Shown: positions 1 to 5,333, counted from the first letter of the stretch. The stretch is 6,473 nucleotides of DNA from Desulfurococcales archaeon (GCA_027043985.1 JALUDQ010000014.1:1-6473); one strand, 5' to 3'. Notes: generated from the sequence alone by a model not told the origin. Program-made: numbers and translations.

Positions 1-647
1 AGAGGTATAGGCGTGAGGGTATAGGGAGGATAATGAGTGTTCTCAAGAGGAATAGGAAGTACATTGACTTTCTAGCAGATAATATTCCCAGGCTGAGAAA
101 GATACCGAGTATAGATCCAGAGAAGCCGACGATTATAGTTGCTGGTATGCCTCAAGTAGGTAAATCAACGCTTGTAAAGAAGATTTCAACTGCTTCTCCC
201 GAAATAGCACCTTATCCCTTTACAACAAAAAGCCTTGTACTAGGACATATAAGAATAGATAATTACCTAGTGGTACAAGCTATTGATACCCCCGGGCTAC
301 TTGATAGACCATTAGAGGATCGGAATCCTATAGAACTACAAGCAATAATGGCTTTAAAGCATTTGAAGGGAGTTATAGTATACTTATTCGATGTATCGAG
401 GAATTGTTATTATAGTATTGAAGAACAAGTACGCGTTTTCGAAGACATAGTCAAGCGCTTTGACAAGCCCATAGTTGTGGCGTTGAATAAAATAGACGAT
501 GTTGACAAGGAGAAGTTTGATAAGATAAAAGACTATCTACTAAACAAGGATATAGGGAGGATCTTCACTATAAGTGCGGCGAAAGGCTATGGCGTAAACG
601 AGTTATTAGAACATGTTTTAAAGCTGGTTAAAGAGACTTTATCTTGA
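1..647 (+). CDS. nog1: NOG1-like ribosome-biogenesis GTPase, 5' truncated by window edge
   Basis: C-terminal part of an Obg/NOG1-class GTPase; the family acts in assembly of the large ribosomal subunit. G motifs in order: G1 GMPQVGKS (nt 144-167), switch I YPFTTK (nt 213-230), G3 DTPG (285-296), G4 NKID (486-497), G5 SAAKG (573-587). The frame is open to base 1 without a stop. The residues before the ATG at 33 (YRREGIGRI, nt 6-32) fit the end of the NOG1 N-terminal helical domain, normally followed by 'SxLK...LP.IDP..PT'. I therefore treat ATG 33 as internal and the gene as partial, with 214 residues visible. Archaeal NOG1 proteins are usually over 300 residues, so roughly the first third is missing. 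There is no C-terminal extension of the eukaryotic kind. G1 reads PQVGKS where most NOG1 proteins have PNVGKS. The 3' end overlaps the convergent PIN gene by 9 nt. Confidence 0.88.
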   Translation, partial: RYRREGIGRIMSVLKRNRKYIDFLADNIPRLRKIPSIDPEKPTIIVAGMPQVGKSTLVKKISTASPEIAPYPFTTKSLVLGHIRIDNYLVVQAIDTPGLLDRPLEDRNPIELQAIMALKHLKGVIVYLFDVSRNCYYSIEEQVRVFEDIVKRFDKPIVVALNKIDDVDKEKFDKIKDYLLNKDIGRIFTISAAKGYGVNELLEHVLKLVKETLS

Positions 648-1307
648 TCTTTCCGCATATTCTTGGAAGCGTTTAAGCATTTCGAGAAATGTTAACGGGT
701 CTACAACTATTATACCGAGGTCTTCGCAAAGCCTCTTTATGCCTTCATCGTTTGTAACCATAGTTGCACGTAGCTCTACGGCTAACATTACTGCATCAAA
801 GTCTACGACGGTGTCTACTACCCCCTTCCGTGTTGCTTCTCGATACTTTTCTCTTAGATCGTGTATTATATCGCCTACAAGCTTGTCTACACGGCTTTTC
901 TCAAATCCTCTACTCCTATCAGAATCAGTTTTTGCAAATGTTCTTGCAGTCTTCCTAACACTTTCTTCAGCTACTCTTAAGCCCTTAAATAAGCGCTTAG
1001 CTATTTCTTCAACATACTTTGACATAACAATTGCTGGTATCTGGGTTCGAATCTTATCTGGCGCCTTAACGACTAGTACTGCTGCGAGCTTGTTTACTAC
1101 TTCTACTCTGACATTGTTTCTCAATAGGAATCTCTTCAATTCCTCAAACATTGAAGGAGGCATGTAGAAGGTCATACCCAGTTTTATCCTTGCAGTGGCC
1201 ATTAGATCTGCTAGTTTATCGACGACTTCCTCTAGACTAAATGCACCTAGCGCTTCTCTAAGCCTTGGATCAGTTATACCGCTAGTATCAATGACGAACA
1301 CCATCAT
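639..1307 (-). CDS. PIN-domain RNA ligase partner protein
   Basis: Predicted PIN-fold ribonuclease of the archaeal 'RNA ligase partner' family (formerly UPF0278), 222 residues from this start. It opens with FVIDTSGITDPRLREAL, whose IDTS aspartate (residue 7) is the first PIN metal ligand. The C-terminal half carries VDFDAV (D169, D171) and TNDEG (N186, D187), the expected acidic cluster, and ends in a helix. The middle (residues 100-160) is helical and highly charged. I chose ATG 1307 because GGTGG sits 6 nt upstream and family members begin just before the IDTS strand. A GTG at 1325 would add six residues, but its GAGGA lies directly against the start codon. The gene is divergent from the RNA ligase at 1591, which fits the family's known genomic pairing with that ligase. 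The partner's biochemical role is not established; cleavage before ligation is an inference. Confidence 0.85.
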   Translation of the reverse strand: MMVFVIDTSGITDPRLREALGAFSLEEVVDKLADLMATARIKLGMTFYMPPSMFEELKRFLLRNNVRVEVVNKLAAVLVVKAPDKIRTQIPAIVMSKYVEEIAKRLFKGLRVAEESVRKTARTFAKTDSDRSRGFEKSRVDKLVGDIIHDLREKYREATRKGVVDTVVDFDAVMLAVELRATMVTNDEGIKRLCEDLGIIVVDPLTFLEMLKRFQEYAERSR

Positions 1308-1363
1308 AGAGTACCACCGTGACACTCCTCGTTATTTTCCGCTTGACTAAATAGTAGTTATTA

Positions 1364-1372
1364 GCTATATAC
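1364..1372 (-). promoter_or_regulatory. Candidate TATA box for the PIN gene
   Basis: The minus strand reads GTATATAGC. An archaeal start site about 26 nt downstream would fall near 1342, giving a leader of about 35 nt to ATG 1307. A second AT-rich element (CTATTTAG, around 1351) could instead give a start near 1325, which would make the GTG at 1325 leaderless. The choice between them is open. Confidence 0.4.
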
Positions 1373-1398
1373 CTAGTATATTGTAGCGTTGAGGCAAG

Positions 1399-1408
1399 TA
1401 TAAATAAA
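1399..1408 (+). promoter_or_regulatory. TATA box for the small RNA gene
   Basis: TATAAATAA (from 1400), preceded by purine-rich GGCAAG like a BRE, is the best TATA match in the window. Transcription about 26 nt downstream of its centre would begin around 1428-1430, exactly where the closing stem of the predicted small RNA starts. No start codon with an SD site follows at a normal distance, so it fits an RNA gene better than a coding gene. It could also start a long leader for the ligase mRNA. Confidence 0.6.
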
Positions 1409-1428
1409 CTGTTTTACCCAGTAATCTC

Positions 1429-1502
1429 TAAGGATGATGAGACGCTTTAGGGCCGAAGAACCCCTTGCTCTAGGTGTGGTTGAGTACCCTCGGCTGACCT
1501 TA
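1429..1502 (+). ncRNA. Predicted box C/D-type small RNA
   Basis: A 74-nt element with box C ATGATGA (1434-1440) and box D CTGA (1494-1497), flanked by TAAGG (1429-1433) and CCTTA (1498-1502). These pair perfectly and would close a kink-turn of the kind bound by L7Ae. A D'-like CCGA lies at 1453-1456, 12 nt after box C, the usual guide spacing. A C'-like element near 1476-1483 (GTGGTTGA) is degenerate and the D'-C' spacer is long. Bases 1441-1500 are about 58% GC against about 31% in the 60 nt on each side, the typical mark of a structured RNA in an AT-rich hyperthermophile. A TATA box sits at the right distance. If it guides 2'-O-methylation, the guides are 1441-1452 and about 1484-1493; I did not identify targets. 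An alternative pairing, 1452-1456 with 1490-1494, would compete with box D, so another RNA class is possible. Confidence 0.58.
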
Positions 1503-1590
1503 TAGGTATATCTATGAGGTATCTTTCCTGGTAATGTATAGTTAGGATTATTAGTCTTTGTTAAGTAAAGGCTCTAGGGTTTAAGCAGAA

Positions 1591-2745
1591 TTGGCTCTTA
1601 ACAATATACTTGAGAGTGTTTCCAATAAGCTAGGCATAGAGGAAGGAGTCTTAAAAGACCTTGTAGAGAGGCGTACGCTTAGACCAATGGAGTATCATGG
1701 TATAGGTTATCTAGTCTTTAGACGTGAGTGGAAGAAGTTTAGGGAGGGTACAACAATACTTGTTAAGGATGGAGAAGTTAGGATAGTACACGGTTACCCT
1801 AGTATTCAGAGAATTCTATTACTTAAAGCGATACCTAGACACTTCATAGACGACGTAGTAGTTGAAGAAAAACTTGACGGGTATAATGTTAGAGTAGTAT
1901 TATTCGCCGATCAAATACTAGCTATTACACGTGGGGGATACATATGCCCATATACTACTGCTAGGATAAGGATGCTCTACGAGGAGTTCTTGAGGAACTT
2001 GTTTAAAAAATATGGAGAGAACCTCGTTGTATGCGGTGAGGTTATTGGGACTGAAAACCCTTATGTACAACATTATTATCCGGAAGCCCCTACTTTCGAC
2101 TACTATGTATTCGATATAATGCGTGATAGATTCTTCATACCAGTAACGGAGAGAAACGAGATAATAGATGATGTTGGATTAAAGCGTGTTAGAAGACTTG
2201 GAGTCATAGATAAAAACGATCTAGATTCTGTGAAGGAGATTATCCGTAAGCTTGAAAGAGAAGAGCGAGAGGGAATAGTATTAAAGGATCCCAAGCATCG
2301 TGTAAAAGCATTAAAGTATACTACAAGCTATACACATTTCCACGACTTAGAGCTTGGAATGAAATACCCCTTTGATGAAGGTAGGGGATTCCTTTTCTCA
2401 CGGATACTACGTGAGATATGGAAGATCTATGAAGAGGGATTAAGTGAGGAGGAACTCGAGGAGAGAGCTAAGAGGCTCGGATTATCGATACTAAAACCAG
2501 CAATTGATAGTATAAAGTTGATAGAAGAAGGGGGGGCCGTATACGAGGAATACATTATAAGAGTACCAGATATAAAAGTACTAGACGAATTCATAGAATA
2601 TATGGATAAACTCGGAGTACATGTAGCATTAGCTCAAGTTACAACTCTCGAGAACGGTGTAGTGAAGGCGAGAATCATAAAGATGAAGGAAACAGATCTA
2701 GAGTATCGTAGAATACTTAGAACAGGTTATTCTCCTCTAGACTAG
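1591..2745 (+). CDS. ATP-dependent RNA ligase, archaeal Rnl3 family
   Basis: Full-length (384 residues, matching the roughly 380 of the Pab1020/MTH1221 family) nucleotidyltransferase that adenylates itself with ATP and joins 5'-phosphate to 3'-OH RNA ends, including circularisation. Motif I is EEKLDGYNVR with the adenylated lysine at K94. CGEVIG (148-153) and FDYYVFDI (169-176) correspond to motifs Ia/III and IIIa, EGIVLKD (227-233) is motif IV, and ALKYTT (240-245) is motif V. The C-terminal 120 residues are the family-specific helical and dimerisation region. The start is TTG 1591: an in-frame TAA lies at 1582-1584 and no ATG or GTG intervenes. The SD is weak (AGGG, 1577-1580), so translation may be inefficient. 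The gene is divergent from its PIN partner, with a predicted small RNA between them, and convergent with the low-complexity operon 21 bp beyond its stop. Confidence 0.92.
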   Translation: MALNNILESVSNKLGIEEGVLKDLVERRTLRPMEYHGIGYLVFRREWKKFREGTTILVKDGEVRIVHGYPSIQRILLLKAIPRHFIDDVVVEEKLDGYNVRVVLFADQILAITRGGYICPYTTARIRMLYEEFLRNLFKKYGENLVVCGEVIGTENPYVQHYYPEAPTFDYYVFDIMRDRFFIPVTERNEIIDDVGLKRVRRLGVIDKNDLDSVKEIIRKLEREEREGIVLKDPKHRVKALKYTTSYTHFHDLELGMKYPFDEGRGFLFSRILREIWKIYEEGLSEEELEERAKRLGLSILKPAIDSIKLIEEGGAVYEEYIIRVPDIKVLDEFIEYMDKLGVHVALAQVTTLENGVVKARIIKMKETDLEYRRILRTGYSPLD

Positions 2746-2757
2746 AAAAGGTATTGG

Positions 2758-2765
2758 AAGAAAAA
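2758..2765 (-). terminator. Possible T-run terminator of the low-complexity operon
   Basis: Immediately after the TAA of the coiled-coil gene the minus strand reads A-TTTTTCTT. Archaeal intrinsic termination often uses such T-runs without a hairpin. The run is short. It lies in the 21-bp gap between two convergent genes, where termination is expected. Confidence 0.35.
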
Positions 2766-2766
2766 T

Positions 2767-3129
2767 TTAGAATGGAGTATTTCTTCTCCTTTCCTCAATG
2801 ATTTTCTTCAATTCCTTGATTCTCTCCTCTACGCTCTTGATCTCTTCTTGGAGATCCTTTAGATCTTCTTCTAATGCCTTCTTGTATTCTTCAAGCATTG
2901 CCAGTTCTTCTTCTGGTGTCTGTGGATATGGTGGTAATGGAGGCATTAGCATGGGTGGATAATATGGTGTTGGAGGCATTGGCTGTTGTTGCTGCTGGGC
3001 TTGTGGTTGCTGTGCTTGCTGGGGGGTTTGCTGATAGGGATATTGATAGGGGTAAGGTGGGTAATAGATTGGTGGAGGCGGTGGTGGATAATACATCATT
3101 CTTCTCCAAAACCTATACCACCAGTACAT
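2767..3129 (-). CDS. Pro/Tyr/Gln-rich protein with C-terminal coiled coil
   Basis: A 120-residue protein of three parts. Residues 1-14 are aromatic and basic (MYWWYRFWRRMMYY). Residues 15-71 are low complexity: six prolines in a row, YP repeats, then 12 glutamines between 33 and 49, then PP/PY repeats. Residues 73-114 form a charged coiled coil with hydrophobic positions L86, L90, L93, I97, V100, I104, L107 and I111 in strict 4-3 spacing. There is no signal peptide or membrane segment. The tail resembles the coiled-coil ends of DUF5320-like proteins, which also follow Gly/Pro-rich heads, but I cannot confirm membership. The start is supported by GAGAGG 6 nt upstream. It is third in an operon, 12 nt after the YP-repeat gene. 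I infer that the coiled coil oligomerises the protein and displays a disordered sticky head. Function unknown. Confidence 0.8.
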   Translation of the reverse strand: MYWWYRFWRRMMYYPPPPPPIYYPPYPYQYPYQQTPQQAQQPQAQQQQQPMPPTPYYPPMLMPPLPPYPQTPEEELAMLEEYKKALEEDLKDLQEEIKSVEERIKELKKIIEERRRNTPF

Positions 3130-3141
3130 GGTTATCCTCTC

Positions 3142-3357
3142 TTAGCTTGTTTTCTGTTCTAGTGTTTTAGTTAATGCTTCTAGTGTTTTCTTCCAAACCT
3201 CTATCATTGTTTTATACATTTCTAGCGTTAGTGCGTAGTAGTATGGATATGTTATCCACTGGATCATCCAGTACATCATATATGCTGGATCTACTGGCAA
3301 CGGGTATGGATAGGGGTACGCGGGAGGATAGGGTGGATAGGGGTATGGGTAGCTCAT
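3142..3357 (-). CDS. Tyr-Pro repeat small protein
   Basis: A 71-residue protein. Residues 2-20 are almost pure YP/PP repeats (SYPYPYPPY and similar). Residues 24-42 are rich in Met, Tyr and Trp (AYMMYWMIQWITYPYYYAL) and could lie in or on a membrane or form an aromatic cluster. Residues 43-69 look like an amphipathic helix with Lys and Glu. The frame is open upstream to 3477, but ATG 3357 is the start: GGAGGTG lies 8 nt before it and the upstream stretch overlaps the preceding gene with unrelated composition. The SD is formed by the last codons (W-R-W) of the upstream gene, which stops 4 nt earlier, so translation is probably coupled. The sequence is too biased to assign a family. It probably acts with the two flanking low-complexity proteins. 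Confidence 0.75.
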   Translation of the reverse strand: MSYPYPYPPYPPAYPYPYPLPVDPAYMMYWMIQWITYPYYYALTLEMYKTMIEVWKKTLEALTKTLEQKTS

Positions 3358-3361
3358 TTCC

Positions 3362-3667
3362 CTACCACCTCCACCACAGGTATGGTGGGTAGGTGTAGGG
3401 AGTGTATGGCGGATATACTGGGTATGTTGGTATGTTCCAGTACCATGGAGTTGGCCAGCGCCACCAGCCCCATCCATAATACCATCTACAGAATCCTCTA
3501 CCTAGATACCAGCCAGGTCTCTGCCACGGTGGTAGGTAGCTGAAGGGTCCTCTGCCAGGCCATGGGCTACTCCATCCCCATCCACGCCAGCCTCCTCTAC
3601 TCCATCCACCTTTTCCTCCACGCCATCCCCATCCGAAACCGTATCCGGGTCCATACCACCAGGCCAT
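3362..3667 (-). CDS. Trp/Gly/Pro/Tyr-rich basic protein, first gene of the low-complexity operon
   Basis: A 101-residue protein with 21 Trp, 20 Gly, 16 Pro and 13 Tyr, nine Arg, one Lys and no Asp or Glu. Residues 1-34 are G/W/R repeats. Residues 38-62 are the least repetitive part, containing GPFSYLPPWQRPGW and then GRGFCRW with the only cysteine (C60), and are the likeliest conserved core. Residues 63-77 are W/Y-rich and 78-101 are YP/TP repeats ending WWRW. I chose ATG 3667 because GGGTGA sits 4 nt upstream and a TATA box lies about 40 nt upstream; a TTG at 3700 would start close to the TATA box. The Gly-rich head with a GRG-C core recalls the N-terminal half of DUF5320-like proteins, which is an inference only. 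Arg and aromatic richness without acids suggests binding to nucleic acid or anionic surfaces, or self-association. Confidence 0.78.
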   Translation of the reverse strand: MAWWYGPGYGFGWGWRGGKGGWSRGGWRGWGWSSPWPGRGPFSYLPPWQRPGWYLGRGFCRWYYGWGWWRWPTPWYWNIPTYPVYPPYTPYTYPPYLWWRW

Positions 3668-3686
3668 GTTTTCACCCAAGAATTCT

Positions 3687-3698
3687 GTGCAGTTGCAC
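3687..3698. promoter_or_regulatory. Palindrome in the core promoter of the low-complexity operon
   Basis: GTGCA-GT-TGCAC, two perfect 5-bp half-sites around 2 bp, lies directly downstream of the TATA box and upstream of the expected start site near 3681. A dimeric repressor bound here would block preinitiation complex assembly. It is short enough to be chance, and no second copy was found elsewhere in the window. Confidence 0.35.
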
Positions 3699-3710
3699 AA
3701 AAATAATAAA
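3699..3710 (-). promoter_or_regulatory. TATA box of the low-complexity operon
   Basis: The minus strand reads TTTATTATTTTT, preceded by CAACC. A start about 26 nt from the centre, near 3681, would leave a leader of about 14 nt that contains GGGTGA before ATG 3667. This agrees with an independent transcription unit starting after the cas6 stop at 3750. Confidence 0.55.
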
Positions 3711-3749
3711 GGTTGCGGTTAACGTAGAACTTGAAATAATAGCAGAATA

Positions 3750-4670
3750 CTAGTTTCTCTCCAACAAATATATGTCGACGTGACCTAATCCTATTGCCCT
3801 ACTACTTCCAACTCCCATTACCATTGCGTGTGCAATAATGTTTTCAAGGAATACTCTAAACCCCCTAATACCGTTTATTATCTCGTCGTCTACCAGGTAG
3901 GTAGCGTAACCCGATAATGCCGGGAGTTCTTTCCCATCGTAGACATAGGTTGTTTTCTTAACAGTCTCCCATATCTTGTGGGTTTCGCGAAGAGCTGCTG
4001 AAACCATGCTTACAACATACCAGTACTCTATGTCTCTCTTCAACAGCCTCAATAATTCACCGATATTGTATGCAAATAATACTCCAGCTATTGGTAGAAA
4101 CCTACCGTATCGTGTCTTTTTCCAGGGGTCTACGAGTTTTATGGGTGACCGAAAGAAAACCCTAACACCACTAATATTCTCTAATGACACTCCAGGATAC
4201 TGTGATGGGAGTTTAAATGATTTTTCAACTCTAACGCTTTCTATAATCCATTTCGAGTCAAAGAGAACAGCATTATCCATGCCTGCTACAGCATAATATA
4301 TGTCTCTTTCCAACCCCTCCTCAAATCCTATCTTAAAGCAAGCAGTAATATCCCTCCTAAGCCTTAATGATGGCCCCCCACTTTTCTTTTTCCACAAGTA
4401 CTTTACATCTCCATTATTACGAATATATAGTGGTGTTACTCGGAGGGGTTTAGGGACTTGTATTTTAGCACCATCATATTCTACTATGAATGGTTTCTCA
4501 AATATGTCATATAGCTTAGAGTTACCTATTATTAAGAGGCTCTTGGGTACTTTGCCAGTAAAGGGTGGCAGTACTACGTTCTTCTCAACTCTTAGACATA
4601 CTTCAATTAAAGTATACTTACGTGGTGATGCCGATAATAGTATTCTATCAAATCCTCCTATTAGTACCAT
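3750..4670 (-). CDS. cas6: Cas6-family CRISPR RNA endoribonuclease
   Basis: A 306-residue RAMP protein. Cas6 cleaves precursor CRISPR RNA within repeats to give crRNAs. The C-terminus has the glycine-rich loop GVGSSRAIGLG (286-296, GxG-5x-GxG) followed by a final strand, the Cas6 hallmark. The N-terminus has LPPFTGKVPKSLLI (34-47), like the first RAMP strand-loop-helix. Residues 168-200 (GVRVFFRSPIKLV...RFLPIAGVLF) match the start of the second ferredoxin-like domain. Histidines occur only at 231, 281 and 297, so the N-terminal catalytic His of some Cas6 enzymes is absent, as in several crenarchaeal homologues. ATG 4668-4670 is preceded by GAGGAT and a TATA box at the right distance. No CRISPR repeat or other cas gene lies in the window. 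It could serve remote arrays or be a repurposed RAMP nuclease. Confidence 0.78.
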   Translation of the reverse strand: MVLIGGFDRILLSASPRKYTLIEVCLRVEKNVVLPPFTGKVPKSLLIIGNSKLYDIFEKPFIVEYDGAKIQVPKPLRVTPLYIRNNGDVKYLWKKKSGGPSLRLRRDITACFKIGFEEGLERDIYYAVAGMDNAVLFDSKWIIESVRVEKSFKLPSQYPGVSLENISGVRVFFRSPIKLVDPWKKTRYGRFLPIAGVLFAYNIGELLRLLKRDIEYWYVVSMVSAALRETHKIWETVKKTTYVYDGKELPALSGYATYLVDDEIINGIRGFRVFLENIIAHAMVMGVGSSRAIGLGHVDIYLLERN

Positions 4671-4709
4671 TAAAACCCTATCCTCTAGTTAAAGAGTATT
4701 TTCAGCGTC

Positions 4710-4718
4710 TAATATAAG
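4710..4718 (-). promoter_or_regulatory. TATA box of the cas6 gene
   Basis: The minus strand reads CTTATATTA, giving a predicted start near 4688 and a leader of about 18 nt with GAGGAT before ATG 4670. A perfect 10-bp palindrome, AAGCTAGCTT (4716-4725), overlaps the upstream edge where the BRE would be, and could be an operator or chance. Confidence 0.5.
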
Positions 4719-4729
4719 CTAGCTTCTAC

Positions 4730-4741
4730 AAATTATTATTG
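4730..4741 (+). promoter_or_regulatory. Weak TATA-like element for the divergent small ORF
   Basis: AAATTATTATTG would place transcription start near 4761, 18 nt before ATG 4779. It is only a moderate match, but its spacing to the start codon mirrors the other promoters here. Confidence 0.3.
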
Positions 4742-4778
4742 TCTACTTACACGCCCAGGCATTTGGGTGTTGAGTGGG

Positions 4779-4949
4779 ATGACAGGGATAACTAGGAGAA
4801 TAAGATTACTATTACGTTATAGTGCACTACTTATACTATCTGGGAGCTTTATTATTGAGAACGCGTTTAGAGTACTATGTGACTTGTGTAGAAATACTCT
4901 TGGAGTATGGCGTTATTTTAGAAGGAATTACATACAAGTAATCATATAG
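4779..4949 (+). CDS. Possible CxxC microprotein divergent from cas6
   Basis: A 56-residue ORF from ATG 4779, with GGGTG 9 nt upstream; a GTG at 4767 would add four residues. The product is basic and hydrophobic: an Arg-rich start (TRRIRLLLR), a hydrophobic stretch (about residues 14-26), a CDLC pair (C34, C37), then WRYFRRN. Codons favour AGA/AGG, ATA and CTA like the neighbours. The ORF fills the space between the divergent cas6 promoter and the convergent membrane-protein gene, ending 6 nt before it, and no other feature explains that space. One CxxC pair could bind metal with a second subunit, and the hydrophobic part could be membrane-associated. No family recognised. Short ORFs arise by chance in AT-rich DNA, so confidence is limited. 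Confidence 0.42.
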   Translation: MTGITRRIRLLLRYSALLILSGSFIIENAFRVLCDLCRNTLGVWRYFRRNYIQVII

Positions 4950-4955
4950 TCTTGT

Positions 4956-5330
4956 TTATGTTGAAAGTGTTCTCGTACTCGGTTTTTTATGGGGGTCCTC
5001 ACTATACACTATTATTTTTAACGGTTTTATAGTGTTTTTATCAACGTACACCCATACAGATGGGTAAATATCTTTCCTCCTACTATCTCTCCAGATAACT
5101 AGTACTTGCGATTTACTCTTGTCTTCATCGACTTCTATGTAAGGCTTCTTTATCGTGGCTATAAACTTCTTTACTTCGGGTAGATTCATTGTAGCTTTTA
5201 TGTGTTTTGCGTAGAGTTTTAATGCTTTATGAGTCATCCAGATTCTAAGTATACTTAACACTACTAGCGGTATTCCTAATCCGAGGATTACTGCTATTAA
5301 TCCGTAGAAAAATAATTCTTCAGATGACAT
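4956..5330 (-). CDS. Small membrane-anchored protein of unknown function
   Basis: A 124-residue protein with one strong transmembrane helix (about residues 7-31, LFFYGLIAVILGLGIPLVVLSILRI), followed by a basic juxtamembrane segment (THKALKLYAKHIK). The soluble domain (about 50-112) has predicted strands, including YIEVDED, QVLVIWRD, VWVYVDK and KIIVYS. The short acidic N-terminus and positive residues after the helix suggest the soluble part faces the cytoplasm. It is the last gene of the operon. It starts 3 nt after the thioesterase stop, and its SD (GGGAG) lies inside the end of that gene. The C-terminal 12 residues (HKKPSTRTLST) look disordered. No family recognised. Confidence 0.75.
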   Translation of the reverse strand: MSSEELFFYGLIAVILGLGIPLVVLSILRIWMTHKALKLYAKHIKATMNLPEVKKFIATIKKPYIEVDEDKSKSQVLVIWRDSRRKDIYPSVWVYVDKNTIKPLKIIVYSEDPHKKPSTRTLST

Positions 5331-5333
5331 TTC

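Noticed and set aside
33..35. ATG 33 as the true start of the GTPase
   Set aside because: The frame is open to base 1 and the preceding residues fit the NOG1 helical domain, so the gene continues off the window; the GGGAGG before the ATG encodes GR in frame.
739..1167. 142-residue plus-strand ORF
   Set aside because: Antisense shadow of the PIN gene, with Ser/Thr-rich composition typical of reverse frames and no SD.
1452..1494. Hairpin pairing GCCGA (1452-1456) with TCGGC (1490-1494) as the main fold of the small RNA
   Set aside because: It would occupy part of box D and leave the TAAGG/CCTTA stem plus C/D geometry unexplained; kept only as an alternative.
1503..1590. A clear TATA box for the RNA ligase
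   Set aside because: TAATGTATA at 1532-1540 has acceptable spacing but is a poor match, so I did not list it as a promoter.
2990..3090. CTG/TTG-rich and CCACC-like tracts as DNA repeats or a CRISPR array
   Set aside because: Irregular units explained by Gln, Pro and Tyr codons; no constant repeat with unique spacers anywhere in the window.
2874..3170. ORFs on either strand overlapping the coiled-coil gene (also 2891-3109)
   Set aside because: Shadow frames of the Pro/Gln-rich repeats; the frame chosen has an SD, an operon position and a clean heptad coiled coil.
3358..3477. Upstream 40-residue extension of the YP-repeat protein
   Set aside because: Overlaps the preceding gene, has a different Gly/His/Thr composition, and a strong SD marks ATG 3357.
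3976..4692. Plus-strand ORFs opposite cas6 (3976-4296 and 4300-4692)
   Set aside because: Antisense shadows with no conserved motif; the minus-strand frame carries the Cas6 Gly-rich loop and a promoter.
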